Positions 1 to 8,691 of a stretch of DNA of 41,537 bases are shown one piece after another (the stretch's first letter is position 1; each line of letters begins with the position of its first letter). Under the pieces are notes generated by a model. That model did not search any database, had not been told where the DNA came from, and saw nothing but the letters and a program-made list of their open reading frames with translations. The DNA is from SKPT01 sp040905445 (GTDB lineage: Bacteria > Planctomycetota > Phycisphaerae > Phycisphaerales > Phycisphaeraceae). The stretch spans positions 1 to 41,537 of the forward strand of contig JBBDRN010000015.1 in assembly GCA_040905445.1 (NCBI GenBank), read 5' to 3'. The position numbers and the translations under genes are program-made.

Positions 1-50
1 CCGTGCCATGTCCACTTCATCGGCTTACACCTCGCTTCTCACACACTTTC

Positions 51-1463
<1,413 letters not shown>

Positions 1464-1470
1464 GGGCGAC

Positions 1471-1476
1471 AGGATA
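1471..1476 (-). promoter_or_regulatory. -10 hexamer for glnA, leaderless geometry
   Basis: On the minus strand TATCCT is followed by 7 nt and then the glnA ATG. That puts the expected transcription start at or next to the A of the start codon. No -35 consensus and no Shine-Dalgarno site were seen. The call rests on the same arrangement recurring at six other genes here. Confidence 0.5.
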
Positions 1477-1494
1477 GCGGGGAGGGGGGGTGGG

Positions 1495-1533
1495 GGTTAG
1501 AGGTTAGGGGTTGGGGATTGGAAGGGGGAGGGG
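1495..1533. repeat. G-rich degenerate repeat, glnA-serB gap
   Basis: Short degenerate direct units of the type GGTTAGGGGTTGGGGATTGG fill the gap between the divergent genes glnA and serB. It resembles the other low-complexity repeat families in the window. It lies upstream of the glnA -10, where a -35 element would be expected, and none is visible. Confidence 0.5.
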
Positions 1534-1618
1534 GCGTCCGATGGCGTGGGGGGGCCGCGCGGCGTCCTTTGCGCCCGCTACAATGCCGGGCTCGGCACTT
1601 TTCGCCGGGTGAGACGTC

Positions 1619-2872
1619 ATGCAGCAGATCATGCTTATCCGCGTCACGGGCGACGATCGGCCGGGCCTCACCGCCGGCCTGACGGAGGTCCTCGCACACC
1701 ACCACGTCGACGTCGTCGACGTCAACCAGGCGGTCATCCACCGCCAACTGCTGCTCGGCATGCTCATCCGCATGCCCGGGGACATCAACGCCGCGATGGT
1801 GCTCGGCGAGCTGCAGATGCAGGCCTCGCAGTGGGAGATGCGGCTGAGCGCCCGCGTCGTCTCGGCGGACGAGTACGAGGCCTGGGTCGCGCGGCAGGGC
1901 AAGCCGCGGCACATCCTCACGCTGCTCGCGCGCACCATGACCGGTGCCCGCCTCGCGGCCGTGTCGCGCACGATCGCCGATCAGGGCATGAACATCGACG
2001 TGATCACGCGGCTGACGGGGCGGCCGCCGCTGGTCGCCCGCGAGGGGCCGCAGCGGGCGTGCGTCGAGCTGTCGGTGCGCGGCGAGCCCGCCGACGCCGA
2101 CGGCTTCCACGCCGAGCTGATGCGCATCAGCCGGGAGCTCGACTGCGACGTCGCCTGGCAGGAGGACAACGCCTACCGCCGCGTCCGCCGGCTGGTGGCG
2201 TTCGACATGGACTCGACGCTGATCCAGGCGGAGGTGATCGACGAACTGGCCCGCGAGGCGGGCGTGGGCGACGAGGTCGCGGCCGTCACCGAGGCGGCGA
2301 TGCGCGGCGAGCTGGACTTCGGCGCGTCGCTGCGCCGGCGCGTCGGGCTGCTCAAGGGGCTCGACGAGGCGGCGCTGAAGCGCGTGGCACAGCGGCTGGA
2401 GCTGACCGAGGGTGCGGAACACCTCATCGGCCAGCTCCGGCGGCTGGGCTACAAGACGGCGATCATCTCCGGCGGGTTCAGCTACTTCGGCGAGGTGCTG
2501 CGGCAGCGGCTGGGCATCGACTACGTCTGCGCCAATGAGCTGGAGATCGAGCATGGCAGGCTCACCGGGCGGGTCATCGAGCCGATCGTCGACGGCCAGC
2601 GCAAGGCGGAACTGGTGCGGGAGATCGCCGGGCGCGAGGGGATCCGGCTGGAGCAGGTGATCGCGGTGGGGGACGGGGCGAACGACCTGCCGATGCTCAA
2701 CCAGGCGGGGCTGGGCATCGCGTTCCACGCCAAGCCCGTGGTGCAGGACGCGGCGGAGCACCAGATCTCGACGCTGGGCCTGGACGGGATTCTGTACCTG
2801 CTGGGCGTGCGAGACCGCGACCTGCCGGCCTACGCCCCGCCGACGAGCGAGCACGCCCCGGTGCGGCGCTGA
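1619..2872 (+). CDS. serB: Phosphoserine phosphatase with N-terminal ACT domains
   Basis: SerB catalyses the last step of serine synthesis, hydrolysing O-phosphoserine to serine. The first 170 or so residues form two ACT-like regulatory modules, the first opening with RVTGDDRPGLTAGLTEVL, as in long actinobacterial-type SerB proteins. The HAD catalytic domain starts with FDMDSTLI, placing the nucleophile at Asp196 and the general acid at Asp198. It continues through ISGGFSYF (motif II) and GDGANDLPML (motif IV, Mg binding). At 417 residues it is full length for the two-ACT form. The ATG at 1619 lies just before the first ACT strand. A GGGTGAG element 4 nt upstream is close for a Shine-Dalgarno site, and TACAAT at 1579-1584 could be a -10. 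The ACT modules suggest amino-acid feedback control, an inference from the family. Confidence 0.95.
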   Translation: MQQIMLIRVTGDDRPGLTAGLTEVLAHHHVDVVDVNQAVIHRQLLLGMLIRMPGDINAAMVLGELQMQASQWEMRLSARVVSADEYEAWVARQGKPRHILTLLARTMTGARLAAVSRTIADQGMNIDVITRLTGRPPLVAREGPQRACVELSVRGEPADADGFHAELMRISRELDCDVAWQEDNAYRRVRRLVAFDMDSTLIQAEVIDELAREAGVGDEVAAVTEAAMRGELDFGASLRRRVGLLKGLDEAALKRVAQRLELTEGAEHLIGQLRRLGYKTAIISGGFSYFGEVLRQRLGIDYVCANELEIEHGRLTGRVIEPIVDGQRKAELVREIAGREGIRLEQVIAVGDGANDLPMLNQAGLGIAFHAKPVVQDAAEHQISTLGLDGILYLLGVRDRDLPAYAPPTSEHAPVRR

Positions 2873-2887
2873 GCGGCGGACGGATTT

Positions 2888-2978
2888 ACCGCGAAGGGGC
2901 GAAGGGCGGGCAGAGGACGCGAGTAAGAGGAATTGGATTGGCACAGTCTTTCCTCCGCGCTCTTCGCGCCTTCGCGGC
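2888..2978. repeat. Inverted repeat of the GCGAAGG family
   Basis: The left arm (from 2888) reads ACCGCGAAGGGGCGAAGGG. The right arm (2952-2978) ends CTTCGCGCCTTCGCGG. They can fold into a long imperfect hairpin directly after serB. Single or paired arms of the same family recur at 3227, 6789, 9997, 20473, 34011 and 40645. Confidence 0.7.
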
Positions 2979-3002
2979 CTTCACGGATGAGGGCGCACGG
3001 AC

Positions 3003-3213
3003 GTAGGGTCGCTGTGCGGACCTTTCCGGCCCCCCCTCCAGGAGGGGTCGGGGGAGGGTGCGCTCAAAGGCGGGGCGCTTCTCCCCTCGCAGGCATGACG
3101 TACTTCGGGGGCACCCTCCCGAAGGGAGGGGGGGCGGAACGTCTCGATCTCCGGGGCCACCACCGTCATGCCACCTCCCCTGCGCCACCGAAGGTCCGCA
3201 CAGCGGACCCTAC
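3003..3213. repeat. Nested inverted repeats (CCGCACAGCGG and CACCCTCCC families)
   Basis: This makes up most of the 441-base gap between serB and valS, in which no gene is seen. The outer arms are 3003-3022, which lacks one base of the usual GGGTCCGCTGTGCGGACC, and 3193-3213. They enclose a second pair of arms at about 3029-3061 and 3109-3137, rich in CACCCTCCC and GGGAGGG. One repeat family therefore sits inside another. The outer family recurs at 6896, 14458 and inside putA at 25278. The inner family recurs beside it in putA. Confidence 0.75.
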
Positions 3214-3226
3214 GACCCCTGCCTTA

Positions 3227-3265
3227 CTTCGCGCCGCTTCGCCTTCTTCGCGCCTTCGCGGTTTC
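3227..3265. repeat. GCGAAGG-family repeat arm before valS
   Basis: A tract of CTTCGCG and CCTTCGCGG units, the reverse complement of the arm at 2888. It ends about 50 bases before the valS start. Confidence 0.6.
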
Positions 3266-3298
3266 CCGGCGTGGCACGCCGACGCCCCCGCGAGCCGG

Positions 3299-3304
3299 TA
3301 CACT
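3299..3304 (+). promoter_or_regulatory. -10 hexamer for valS, leaderless geometry
   Basis: TACACT is followed by 9 nt and the valS ATG at 3314. No convincing -35 was found, and no room remains for a normal leader if this hexamer is used. Confidence 0.45.
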
Positions 3305-3313
3305 GGGTGAGTT

Positions 3314-6300
3314 ATGACGAGAGCGCAGCCAGATTTGCCGTCGATGTACCGCCCCGCCGACGTCGAGACCGAGGTGCTCGAGCGTTGGCTCGCGGCCAAG
3401 GCGTTCCACGCCCGCCCAGACGATCCGGGCGAGGCGTACTCGATCGTCATCCCGCCGCCCAACGTCACGGCGGCGCTGCACCTCGGGCACGCGCTGAACA
3501 ACACGCTGCAGGACGTGCTCACGCGCTACCACCGGATGCTCGGCCGCAACGCGCTGTGGATGCCGGGCACCGACCACGCTGGCATCGCCACGCAGACGGT
3601 CGTCGACCGCAGGCTCCAGCAGGAGGGCCAGCCGAGCCTCAAGGACTACAAGCAGCGCGAGGCGCGCGGCGAGGGCGGCCGCGAGGCGTTCGTCCAAAAG
3701 GTCCAGGCGTGGAAGGACGAGTACGAGGCGGAGATTTCCAGCCAGCTCAAGCGCATGGGTTGCTCGTGCGACTACGACCGGCAGCGCTTCACCATGGACC
3801 CAGTGTGCGCGGCCGCGGTGCGCGAGGCCTTCTTTCGCCTCTTCAAGGACGGGCTCATCTACCGCGGCAAGCGGCTGGTCAACTGGGACCCGGTGACGCA
3901 GACGGCGCTGGCGGACGACGAAGTCGAGATGCGCGAGGTGGACGGGTCGTTCTGGTACATGAAGTATCCGATCGTGGAAAGGCAAGGGGTTCCGGGTTCG
4001 GGGATCCGGGATCGGCCGAACCCGGAACCCGGATCTCGAACCCCGGCCAGCGACGGCTGGCGCGCGACGGGTGAGCATGTGACCGTGGCGACGACGCGGC
4101 CCGAGACGATGCTGGGCGACACGGCGGTGGCGGTGAATCCGGACGATCCACAGCGCAAGCACCTCATCGGCCAGTTCGTGCGCCTGCCGATCGTCAACCG
4201 CGTGGTGCCGATCGTCGGCGACGGGTACGTCACCCTGCCCGACGCCGACTCGAGCGACGCCAAGGCGAGCTATGCCTCGGGATTTCTCAAGGTCACGCCG
4301 GCCCACGACCCCAACGACTACGAGATCGGCTTCCGCCACGAGAAGTCGATCGTCGCGGCGACGGGGCATGTGCTCATCAACGTGATGGCGCCCGACGCGT
4401 CGATCAGCGTCGAGCACGGCTGGCCGGAGCAGGACCACCAGCAGGCGGATGCGTTCCTGCGCGACGAACTCGTGGGCAAGAGTCGCGAGGACGCGCGCAA
4501 GCTCATCGTGGGCTGGTTCAAGCGCGAGGGGTTGCTTGAAGAGACGCGGCCGTACCGCCACAGCGTGGGCCACAGCTATCGCTCGCATGTCGCGATCGAG
4601 CCGTATCTGAGCGACCAGTGGTACGTCGCGGTGAAAAAGCAGATCGGCCGATTGTCCGACGAGGGCGCGCTTGCCGACACGGACGTGCCCGCCAACTCGC
4701 TGGCGGGGCTCGCGCTGCGGGCGATGGCGCCGGACCAGATGGCGGGCGCGGAGCGCGGCGACGGGGTGACCATTCCCGGCCGCGACCGCGGGGCGCTGGC
4801 GGCGGAGGACCCGGACAAGCCGCTCAAGCCGCTCGGCGTCGGCGAGAAGGTGTGGGAGGGGCACCTGCGCTTCTACCCCGACCGCTACGCCCGCACGTTC
4901 CAGCATTGGCACGAAGGCATCCGCGACTGGTGCATCAGCCGGCAGTTGTGGTGGGGGCATCGGATTCCGGTGTGGCGGCGCGTCGACGCGGCGCTGGTCA
5001 ACGCCACCGGCATGGCTCCGGGCGAGCGTGATCCTGACGGACCCATGGTTGTCGAAGACAGCGAATGGACGCAACGCGGTTGCGTACATTTGGAAGATAC
5101 GATCGGCGACGAAGAGGTCGAAACGATTGTCTGCGTACCACCGGGGCCACGTGAGCAGGAAACGGTCGCGGATCTGGAAGCCGAAGGTTTCACCCAGGAC
5201 CCCGACGTCCTCGACACCTGGTTCTCCTCGGCGCTCTGGCCGCTGTCGACCATGGGTTGGCCGCGCCCTGACGACTTCCCCGAGTTCATCCCCGAGGGCG
5301 ACAAAGTCCTCGAGAAGTGGAACCCGACCAATGTGCTGTGCACGGCCCGCGAGATCATCACGCTCTGGGTCTCGCGCATGGTCATGTTCAACCTCTACTT
5401 TTCCGATCCCGACCTCGACCCGCGCAGCGACGGCCAGCGGTTGCCCTTCTACGACGTGTTCATCCACGCCATGATCCAGGACGGCCATGGGCAGAAGATG
5501 AGCAAGTCCCTGGGCAACGGCGTCGACCCCGTGGACATCATCCACAGCCACGGCTCCGACGCCATGCGCTTCACGCTCGCGCACATGACCACGCAGACGC
5601 AGGACGTTCGCCTGCCTGTCGATCTCATCTGCCCGCACACCGGCGAGATCTTCGAGCCCAGGTACATCACCGCCAAGGGCGGCGCGGGCGGCGCCAGGGT
5701 CATGGCCCCCACGCAGCAGTGCCCCAAGGACCCCGACAAGCAGATGGTCACGTTCTACGGCGTCAGCTCCGGCCACGTGCAGGCGACCGACGACATGCCG
5801 CTGGCGCGCAACACATCGAGCAAGTTCGACATCGGGCGCAACTTCGCCAACAAGCTGTGGAACGCGGTGCGGTTTGCGCTAACGCGGCTGGGCGAGGCGC
5901 AGGAAGGGGGGCAGGCGGGGACGGCGGGGCAGGCGGGGGCGGCCGATTATCAGCTTGCGGACCGCTGGATCCTTTCGCGGCTGGCGCGCACGGTGCGCCT
6001 CGCGAACGAATCGCTCAGCGAGTACGAGTTCAACCGCTACGCCCAAGGGTTGTATGACTTTGTGTGGCGCGACCTGTGCGACTGGTACATCGAGGCGGTC
6101 AAGCCGGAGCTTGGCGAGCGGGCAACGGCGCGGGCGGTGCTGGCGACGTGTGTCGACGCGTCGCTGCGGCTGTTGCACCCGGCAATGCCGTTCATCACGG
6201 AAAAGCTCTGGTCGCACCTGAACGCCGTCGTGCCCCGGCGCGGCTTGCCGGAGCTTGACCTGCCGGCCTCGGAGATGCTGGCGCGGGCGGCGTGGCCTCG

Positions 6301-6793
6301 CATCAAGCGCGAGTGGATCGACGAGCGCAGCGAGCGCGGCTTCGAGCTGATCCAGCAGGTGGTGGGCGCCGCGAGGCAGGTGCGCACGGAGCACACCGTG
6401 CCGCCGCGGCAGGTGGTGGATATTAGCGCCAAGGCGCCGCCGGCCATCGCGCAGCAGCTCCTGGAGCACAAGGCGCTGGTGGCGGTGCTGGCGAACGTCA
6501 CGCCGCGCGAGGTCGGGCCTCGCGTGGATCGACCCGGCGACGCGGCCGCGGCGGTGACCGGCGACATCGAGCTTTACCTGCACGGCTTGGTCGACCCGGA
6601 GCTGGAGCGCCAGCGGCTGGCGCGGCGGGCGGACGAGCTGGCCACGCAGGTCAGCCGCCTGAAGTCGCGGCTGGGCAACGACAGCTACGTGAGCAAGGCG
6701 CCGGCACACCTCGTGGAGCAGACGCGCGAGCAGCTCGCGGCCGCGGAGCGCGAGATCGAGGCGGTGCAGGAGCAGCTCGCGGCGCTGGCGTGA
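3314..6793 (+). CDS. valS: Valyl-tRNA synthetase
   Basis: ValS charges tRNA-Val with valine and edits mis-activated threonine. The class I HIGH motif appears as HLGH (residues 56-59), and KMSKS is intact at about residues 728-732. The editing region includes TTRPETMLGDTAVAVNP, and NKLWNAVRF opens the anticodon-binding part. The C-terminal 70 residues form the usual tRNA-binding coiled coil rich in Arg, Glu and Gln. At 1159 residues it is longer than the roughly 950 of E. coli. Two extra pieces explain part of this: a repeat-derived in-frame insert at residues 225-244 and a Cys/His-containing insert near residues 770-800 (CPHTG followed by QQCPKD). Bases about 5020-5170 are visibly less GC-rich than their surroundings. 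The frame is open throughout. Transcription may be leaderless from 3299. Confidence 0.96.
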   Translation: MTRAQPDLPSMYRPADVETEVLERWLAAKAFHARPDDPGEAYSIVIPPPNVTAALHLGHALNNTLQDVLTRYHRMLGRNALWMPGTDHAGIATQTVVDRRLQQEGQPSLKDYKQREARGEGGREAFVQKVQAWKDEYEAEISSQLKRMGCSCDYDRQRFTMDPVCAAAVREAFFRLFKDGLIYRGKRLVNWDPVTQTALADDEVEMREVDGSFWYMKYPIVERQGVPGSGIRDRPNPEPGSRTPASDGWRATGEHVTVATTRPETMLGDTAVAVNPDDPQRKHLIGQFVRLPIVNRVVPIVGDGYVTLPDADSSDAKASYASGFLKVTPAHDPNDYEIGFRHEKSIVAATGHVLINVMAPDASISVEHGWPEQDHQQADAFLRDELVGKSREDARKLIVGWFKREGLLEETRPYRHSVGHSYRSHVAIEPYLSDQWYVAVKKQIGRLSDEGALADTDVPANSLAGLALRAMAPDQMAGAERGDGVTIPGRDRGALAAEDPDKPLKPLGVGEKVWEGHLRFYPDRYARTFQHWHEGIRDWCISRQLWWGHRIPVWRRVDAALVNATGMAPGERDPDGPMVVEDSEWTQRGCVHLEDTIGDEEVETIVCVPPGPREQETVADLEAEGFTQDPDVLDTWFSSALWPLSTMGWPRPDDFPEFIPEGDKVLEKWNPTNVLCTAREIITLWVSRMVMFNLYFSDPDLDPRSDGQRLPFYDVFIHAMIQDGHGQKMSKSLGNGVDPVDIIHSHGSDAMRFTLAHMTTQTQDVRLPVDLICPHTGEIFEPRYITAKGGAGGARVMAPTQQCPKDPDKQMVTFYGVSSGHVQATDDMPLARNTSSKFDIGRNFANKLWNAVRFALTRLGEAQEGGQAGTAGQAGAADYQLADRWILSRLARTVRLANESLSEYEFNRYAQGLYDFVWRDLCDWYIEAVKPELGERATARAVLATCVDASLRLLHPAMPFITEKLWSHLNAVVPRRGLPELDLPASEMLARAAWPRIKREWIDERSERGFELIQQVVGAARQVRTEHTVPPRQVVDISAKAPPAIAQQLLEHKALVAVLANVTPREVGPRVDRPGDAAAAVTGDIELYLHGLVDPELERQRLARRADELATQVSRLKSRLGNDSYVSKAPAHLVEQTREQLAAAEREIEAVQEQLAALA
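3987..4044. repeat. Hairpin repeat inserted in frame within valS
   Basis: GGGTTCCGGGTTCG (3987-4000) and its exact reverse complement CGAACCCGGAACCC (4017-4030) form a perfect 14-bp stem around a 16-base loop. A further partial unit follows to 4044. A related degenerate copy lies between putA and mscS (27856-27890). Inside valS it is translated as a Gly/Pro/Arg-rich loop just before the editing-domain motif TTRPET, and the reading frame is kept. Confidence 0.8.
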
Positions 6794-6958
6794 AACGCCA
6801 AGGCGCCAAGGACGCCGAGGCTCGTGAAGGGAAAACCGCGAAGGCGCGAAGGGGGCGAAGAAGGCACGAAGCAAGGCAGGGGAGTGGGTTCGGATGTAGG
6901 GTCCGCTGTGCGGATCTTCCCCCGGGCCCGACGAACAGGTCCGCACAGCGGACCCTAC
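6789..6958. repeat. GCGAAGG arm plus CCGCACAGCGG inverted repeat
   Basis: The gap between valS and the DUF2071 gene is entirely repeat sequence. First come GCCAAGGCGCCAAGG and CGCGAAGGCGCGAAGG tracts. Then come paired arms at 6896-6916 and 6938-6958 that form a near-perfect hairpin with a loop of about 21 bases. Because valS (+) and the DUF2071 gene (-) converge here, the hairpin could end transcription, but no U-tract follows it. Confidence 0.7.
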
Positions 6959-6970
6959 GGCGTTTCACCA

Positions 6971-7801
6971 TCACGTCCGCATCGGCGGCCAGGCGACCAC
7001 CTCCATCTCGTGCGCGTAGTGCAGCACCGGCTGCGCCTCCGGCAGCGACAGGCCGAGCGGCGCCGTCATCGTCTGCGCGTCGAGTATTGCCGCGGCCGGT
7101 TGCAGCGGCCAGGGGCCGTGGTGGATCTCGCCACGCAGTGGTCGCCCGCCCGGCGTGACGGTGTAGAGGCAATAACGCTCCGTGACAAAGTGCGCCAGTG
7201 TGCCCGGCTCCGGGTACGCTGGCGCACCCGTGGCGCGGTACGTCGCGCGGAACTCGGCGGGCGCGGCGGGGTCCACCGGATGCGGCAGGTGACGCAGCAT
7301 GCGCGGACGGCGCCATTTCTGATCGCTGGTTTCTGCTCGTTGATGGGTGGAGGGGGCCGTTGGCAGCCGCCGGCTTTGATAGCGCACCTCGCCGTCGCTT
7401 GCGACGTCCACGCTCATCTCGGCGAGGTAGTACGCCAGGCGGTAGACCCCGCGCGCCACGTGCACCGGCAGGCGGCGCGGGATGTCGAGGCTGAAGAAGT
7501 AGACGCCCGGCTTGTCGCCGACGCGCACGTATGTGCGGACGTTGAGCTCGGGGAAGCGCGAGAGGCGGCCCAGCCGCGGGGTGAGGCGCGGGCGGACGTC
7601 GCTCATCGTGAACGGGATGACGCCGAGGTACGCTCGGCCGGCGAGGGTGTCGAGCTCGAGCGGTGCGGGCACGAGCGGGCGCAGCGCGGCGGGGTCGATC
7701 GCCCAGTGCATGAACAGCAGGCGATGCCAGCGCATGCGCATGACCCACGGCGAACGCGGCAGGGGCCAGGGGCGATGATCGACGGGGGCGGGCAGCGCCA
7801 T
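6971..7801 (-). CDS. DUF2071 (YqjF-like) protein
   Basis: The 276-residue protein carries the marks of the DUF2071/YqjF family. These include an RLLFMHWAIDPAALRPLVPAPLELD start, AYLGVIPFTMSDVRPR, ELNVRTYVR, GVYFFSLDIPRR and HFVTERYCLY. The family is widespread in bacteria; its biochemical role is not established, and the fold is acetoacetate-decarboxylase-like. A stretch of about 30 residues (LPTAPSTHQRAETSDQKW and following) interrupts the conserved region before AEFRATYRATG. It is low in family-like character and may be another repeat-derived insert. TACCAT lies 6 nt upstream of the ATG, so the message may be leaderless. A downstream Met (MRMRWHRLL) is an alternative start. Confidence 0.85.
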   Translation of the reverse strand: MALPAPVDHRPWPLPRSPWVMRMRWHRLLFMHWAIDPAALRPLVPAPLELDTLAGRAYLGVIPFTMSDVRPRLTPRLGRLSRFPELNVRTYVRVGDKPGVYFFSLDIPRRLPVHVARGVYRLAYYLAEMSVDVASDGEVRYQSRRLPTAPSTHQRAETSDQKWRRPRMLRHLPHPVDPAAPAEFRATYRATGAPAYPEPGTLAHFVTERYCLYTVTPGGRPLRGEIHHGPWPLQPAAAILDAQTMTAPLGLSLPEAQPVLHYAHEMEVVAWPPMRT

Positions 7802-7807
7802 GGCACG

Positions 7808-7813
7808 ATGGTA
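7808..7813 (-). promoter_or_regulatory. -10 hexamer for the DUF2071 gene, leaderless geometry
   Basis: On the minus strand TACCAT is followed by CGTGCC and the ATG, leaving only 6 nt between hexamer and start codon. Confidence 0.4.
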
Positions 7814-7834
7814 GCCGCGTGGGACGTCCCGGCG

Positions 7835-7904
7835 TTTGGCGCGGCGCCCACGCGGCGGGGGGGCGATCGCGGGCCGGAACGCCGCGTGGGCGCGGCGGCT
7901 AAAC
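7835..7904. repeat. Inverted repeat, CCGCGTGGGCGCGGCGG family
   Basis: The left arm is TTTGGCGCGGCGCCCACGCG (from 7835). The right arm, CGCGTGGGCGCGGCGGCTAA, ends at 7904. The right-arm sequence recurs almost unchanged at 24513-24545, nested inside another repeat, and a shorter variant lies at 20535-20561. It separates the divergent DUF2071 gene and trxA. Confidence 0.7.
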
Positions 7905-7952
7905 GGTGAGCGCGCGGACGCCGTGCCCCCCGCCGCCCGGCACGCCAGCCGG

Positions 7953-7981
7953 TTGATGGACTATGATGGCGGGCATAGAAT
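7953..7981 (+). promoter_or_regulatory. Promoter for trxA
   Basis: TTGATG at 7953-7958 and TAGAAT at 7976-7981 are separated by 17 bases, a good sigma-70-type match. It lies 54 bases before the trxA start, leaving a leader that contains the AGGAG Shine-Dalgarno site (8022-8026). Confidence 0.65.
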
Positions 7982-8035
7982 CTTTGACCCGGCTCTTCCG
8001 GCCGATTCCCGTGCATGACGCAGGAGACACCCCCC

Positions 8036-8368
8036 ATGGCCAGCGATACCATCCTCGAGCTGACCGACAGCAACTTCGAGACGGAAGTGCTCAAGAGCGA
8101 CAAGCCCGTGCTGGTCGACTTCTGGGCCGAGTGGTGCATGCCCTGCCGCATGCTCGCCCCCACGATCGACGAGCTGGCCGGCGAATATGACGGCAAGATC
8201 AAGGTCGGCAAGCTCGACACCGACTCCAACCGCGACACGTCGCTGACGTACCAGATCAACGCCATCCCCAGCGTCCTGCTGTTCAAGGGCGGCGAGGTGG
8301 TGCAGCGTTTCGTGGGCGTCACACCCAAGCAGCAGTTCAAGGAAGAGCTGGACAAGCACGCGGGGTGA
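8036..8368 (+). CDS. trxA: Thioredoxin with a CMPC active site
   Basis: This 110-residue protein is a single thioredoxin domain and should act as a cytoplasmic dithiol reductant. The core motif VLVDFWAEWCMPCR contains the redox pair Cys34/Cys37. The residue after the first Cys is Met instead of the usual Gly. The cis-Pro segment follows as NAIPSVLLF, then the C-terminal GGEVVQRFVGV strand. The ATG at 8036 is preferred to an ATG at 8015 because AGGAG sits 9 nt before it and the protein then begins as typical thioredoxins do. It leads a same-strand group with the small membrane protein and the M16 peptidase. The fold is certain; the exact partner set is unknown. Confidence 0.95.
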   Translation: MASDTILELTDSNFETEVLKSDKPVLVDFWAEWCMPCRMLAPTIDELAGEYDGKIKVGKLDTDSNRDTSLTYQINAIPSVLLFKGGEVVQRFVGVTPKQQFKEELDKHAG

Positions 8369-8403
8369 GGTTGATTTCCGATTTCGGCTTTTTGAGTTCG
8401 CCC

Positions 8404-8691
8404 ATGAGAACGAAGGCAACCGAGCAGTCGCTCCTGGGGCCGATCGACCGGTACTGGACCGTCAAGATCGTGTTCGGCGTGTTGTGGGTGTTCTGCATCC
8501 TCCGCGTCTTGCTCGCCGCCTGTGTGCTGGGCGGGTTGAGCTTCTCCAACTCGCACCCCGGCATCACCGGTGCTCCGTTGCAGGCTGCAATCTGGTACAG
8601 CGGGGCCGCGCTGGCCTGTCATGCGGTGTTCACACTGACCGAACGGCGCCGGCGACAGGCGCTGCAGACAGGTAACGTCTCATGCCGCTGA
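8404..8691 (+). CDS. Small two-helix membrane protein
   Basis: The 95-residue product has two hydrophobic segments: about residues 18-46 (VKIVFGVLWVFCILRVLLAA) and 60-82 (AAIWYSGAALACHAVFTL), with a basic C-terminal tail TERRRRQ. No family was recognised. The ATG at 8404 is preferred to a GTG that overlaps the trxA stop. The bases between them (8369-8397) are a degenerate ATTTCCGATTTCGG repeat and code for a non-native-looking FGFLSS stretch. Its 3' end overlaps the M16 peptidase start by 10 bases, so the two are probably translationally coupled. The tight packing supports a real gene; function is unknown. Confidence 0.6.
   Translation: MRTKATEQSLLGPIDRYWTVKIVFGVLWVFCILRVLLAACVLGGLSFSNSHPGITGAPLQAAIWYSGAALACHAVFTLTERRRRQALQTGNVSCR

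Noticed and set aside
3224..5776. 850-codon open frame antisense to valS
   Set aside because: It mirrors valS codons, is rich in Arg/His/Val/Asp runs, has no family motifs or ribosome site, and valS is unmistakable.
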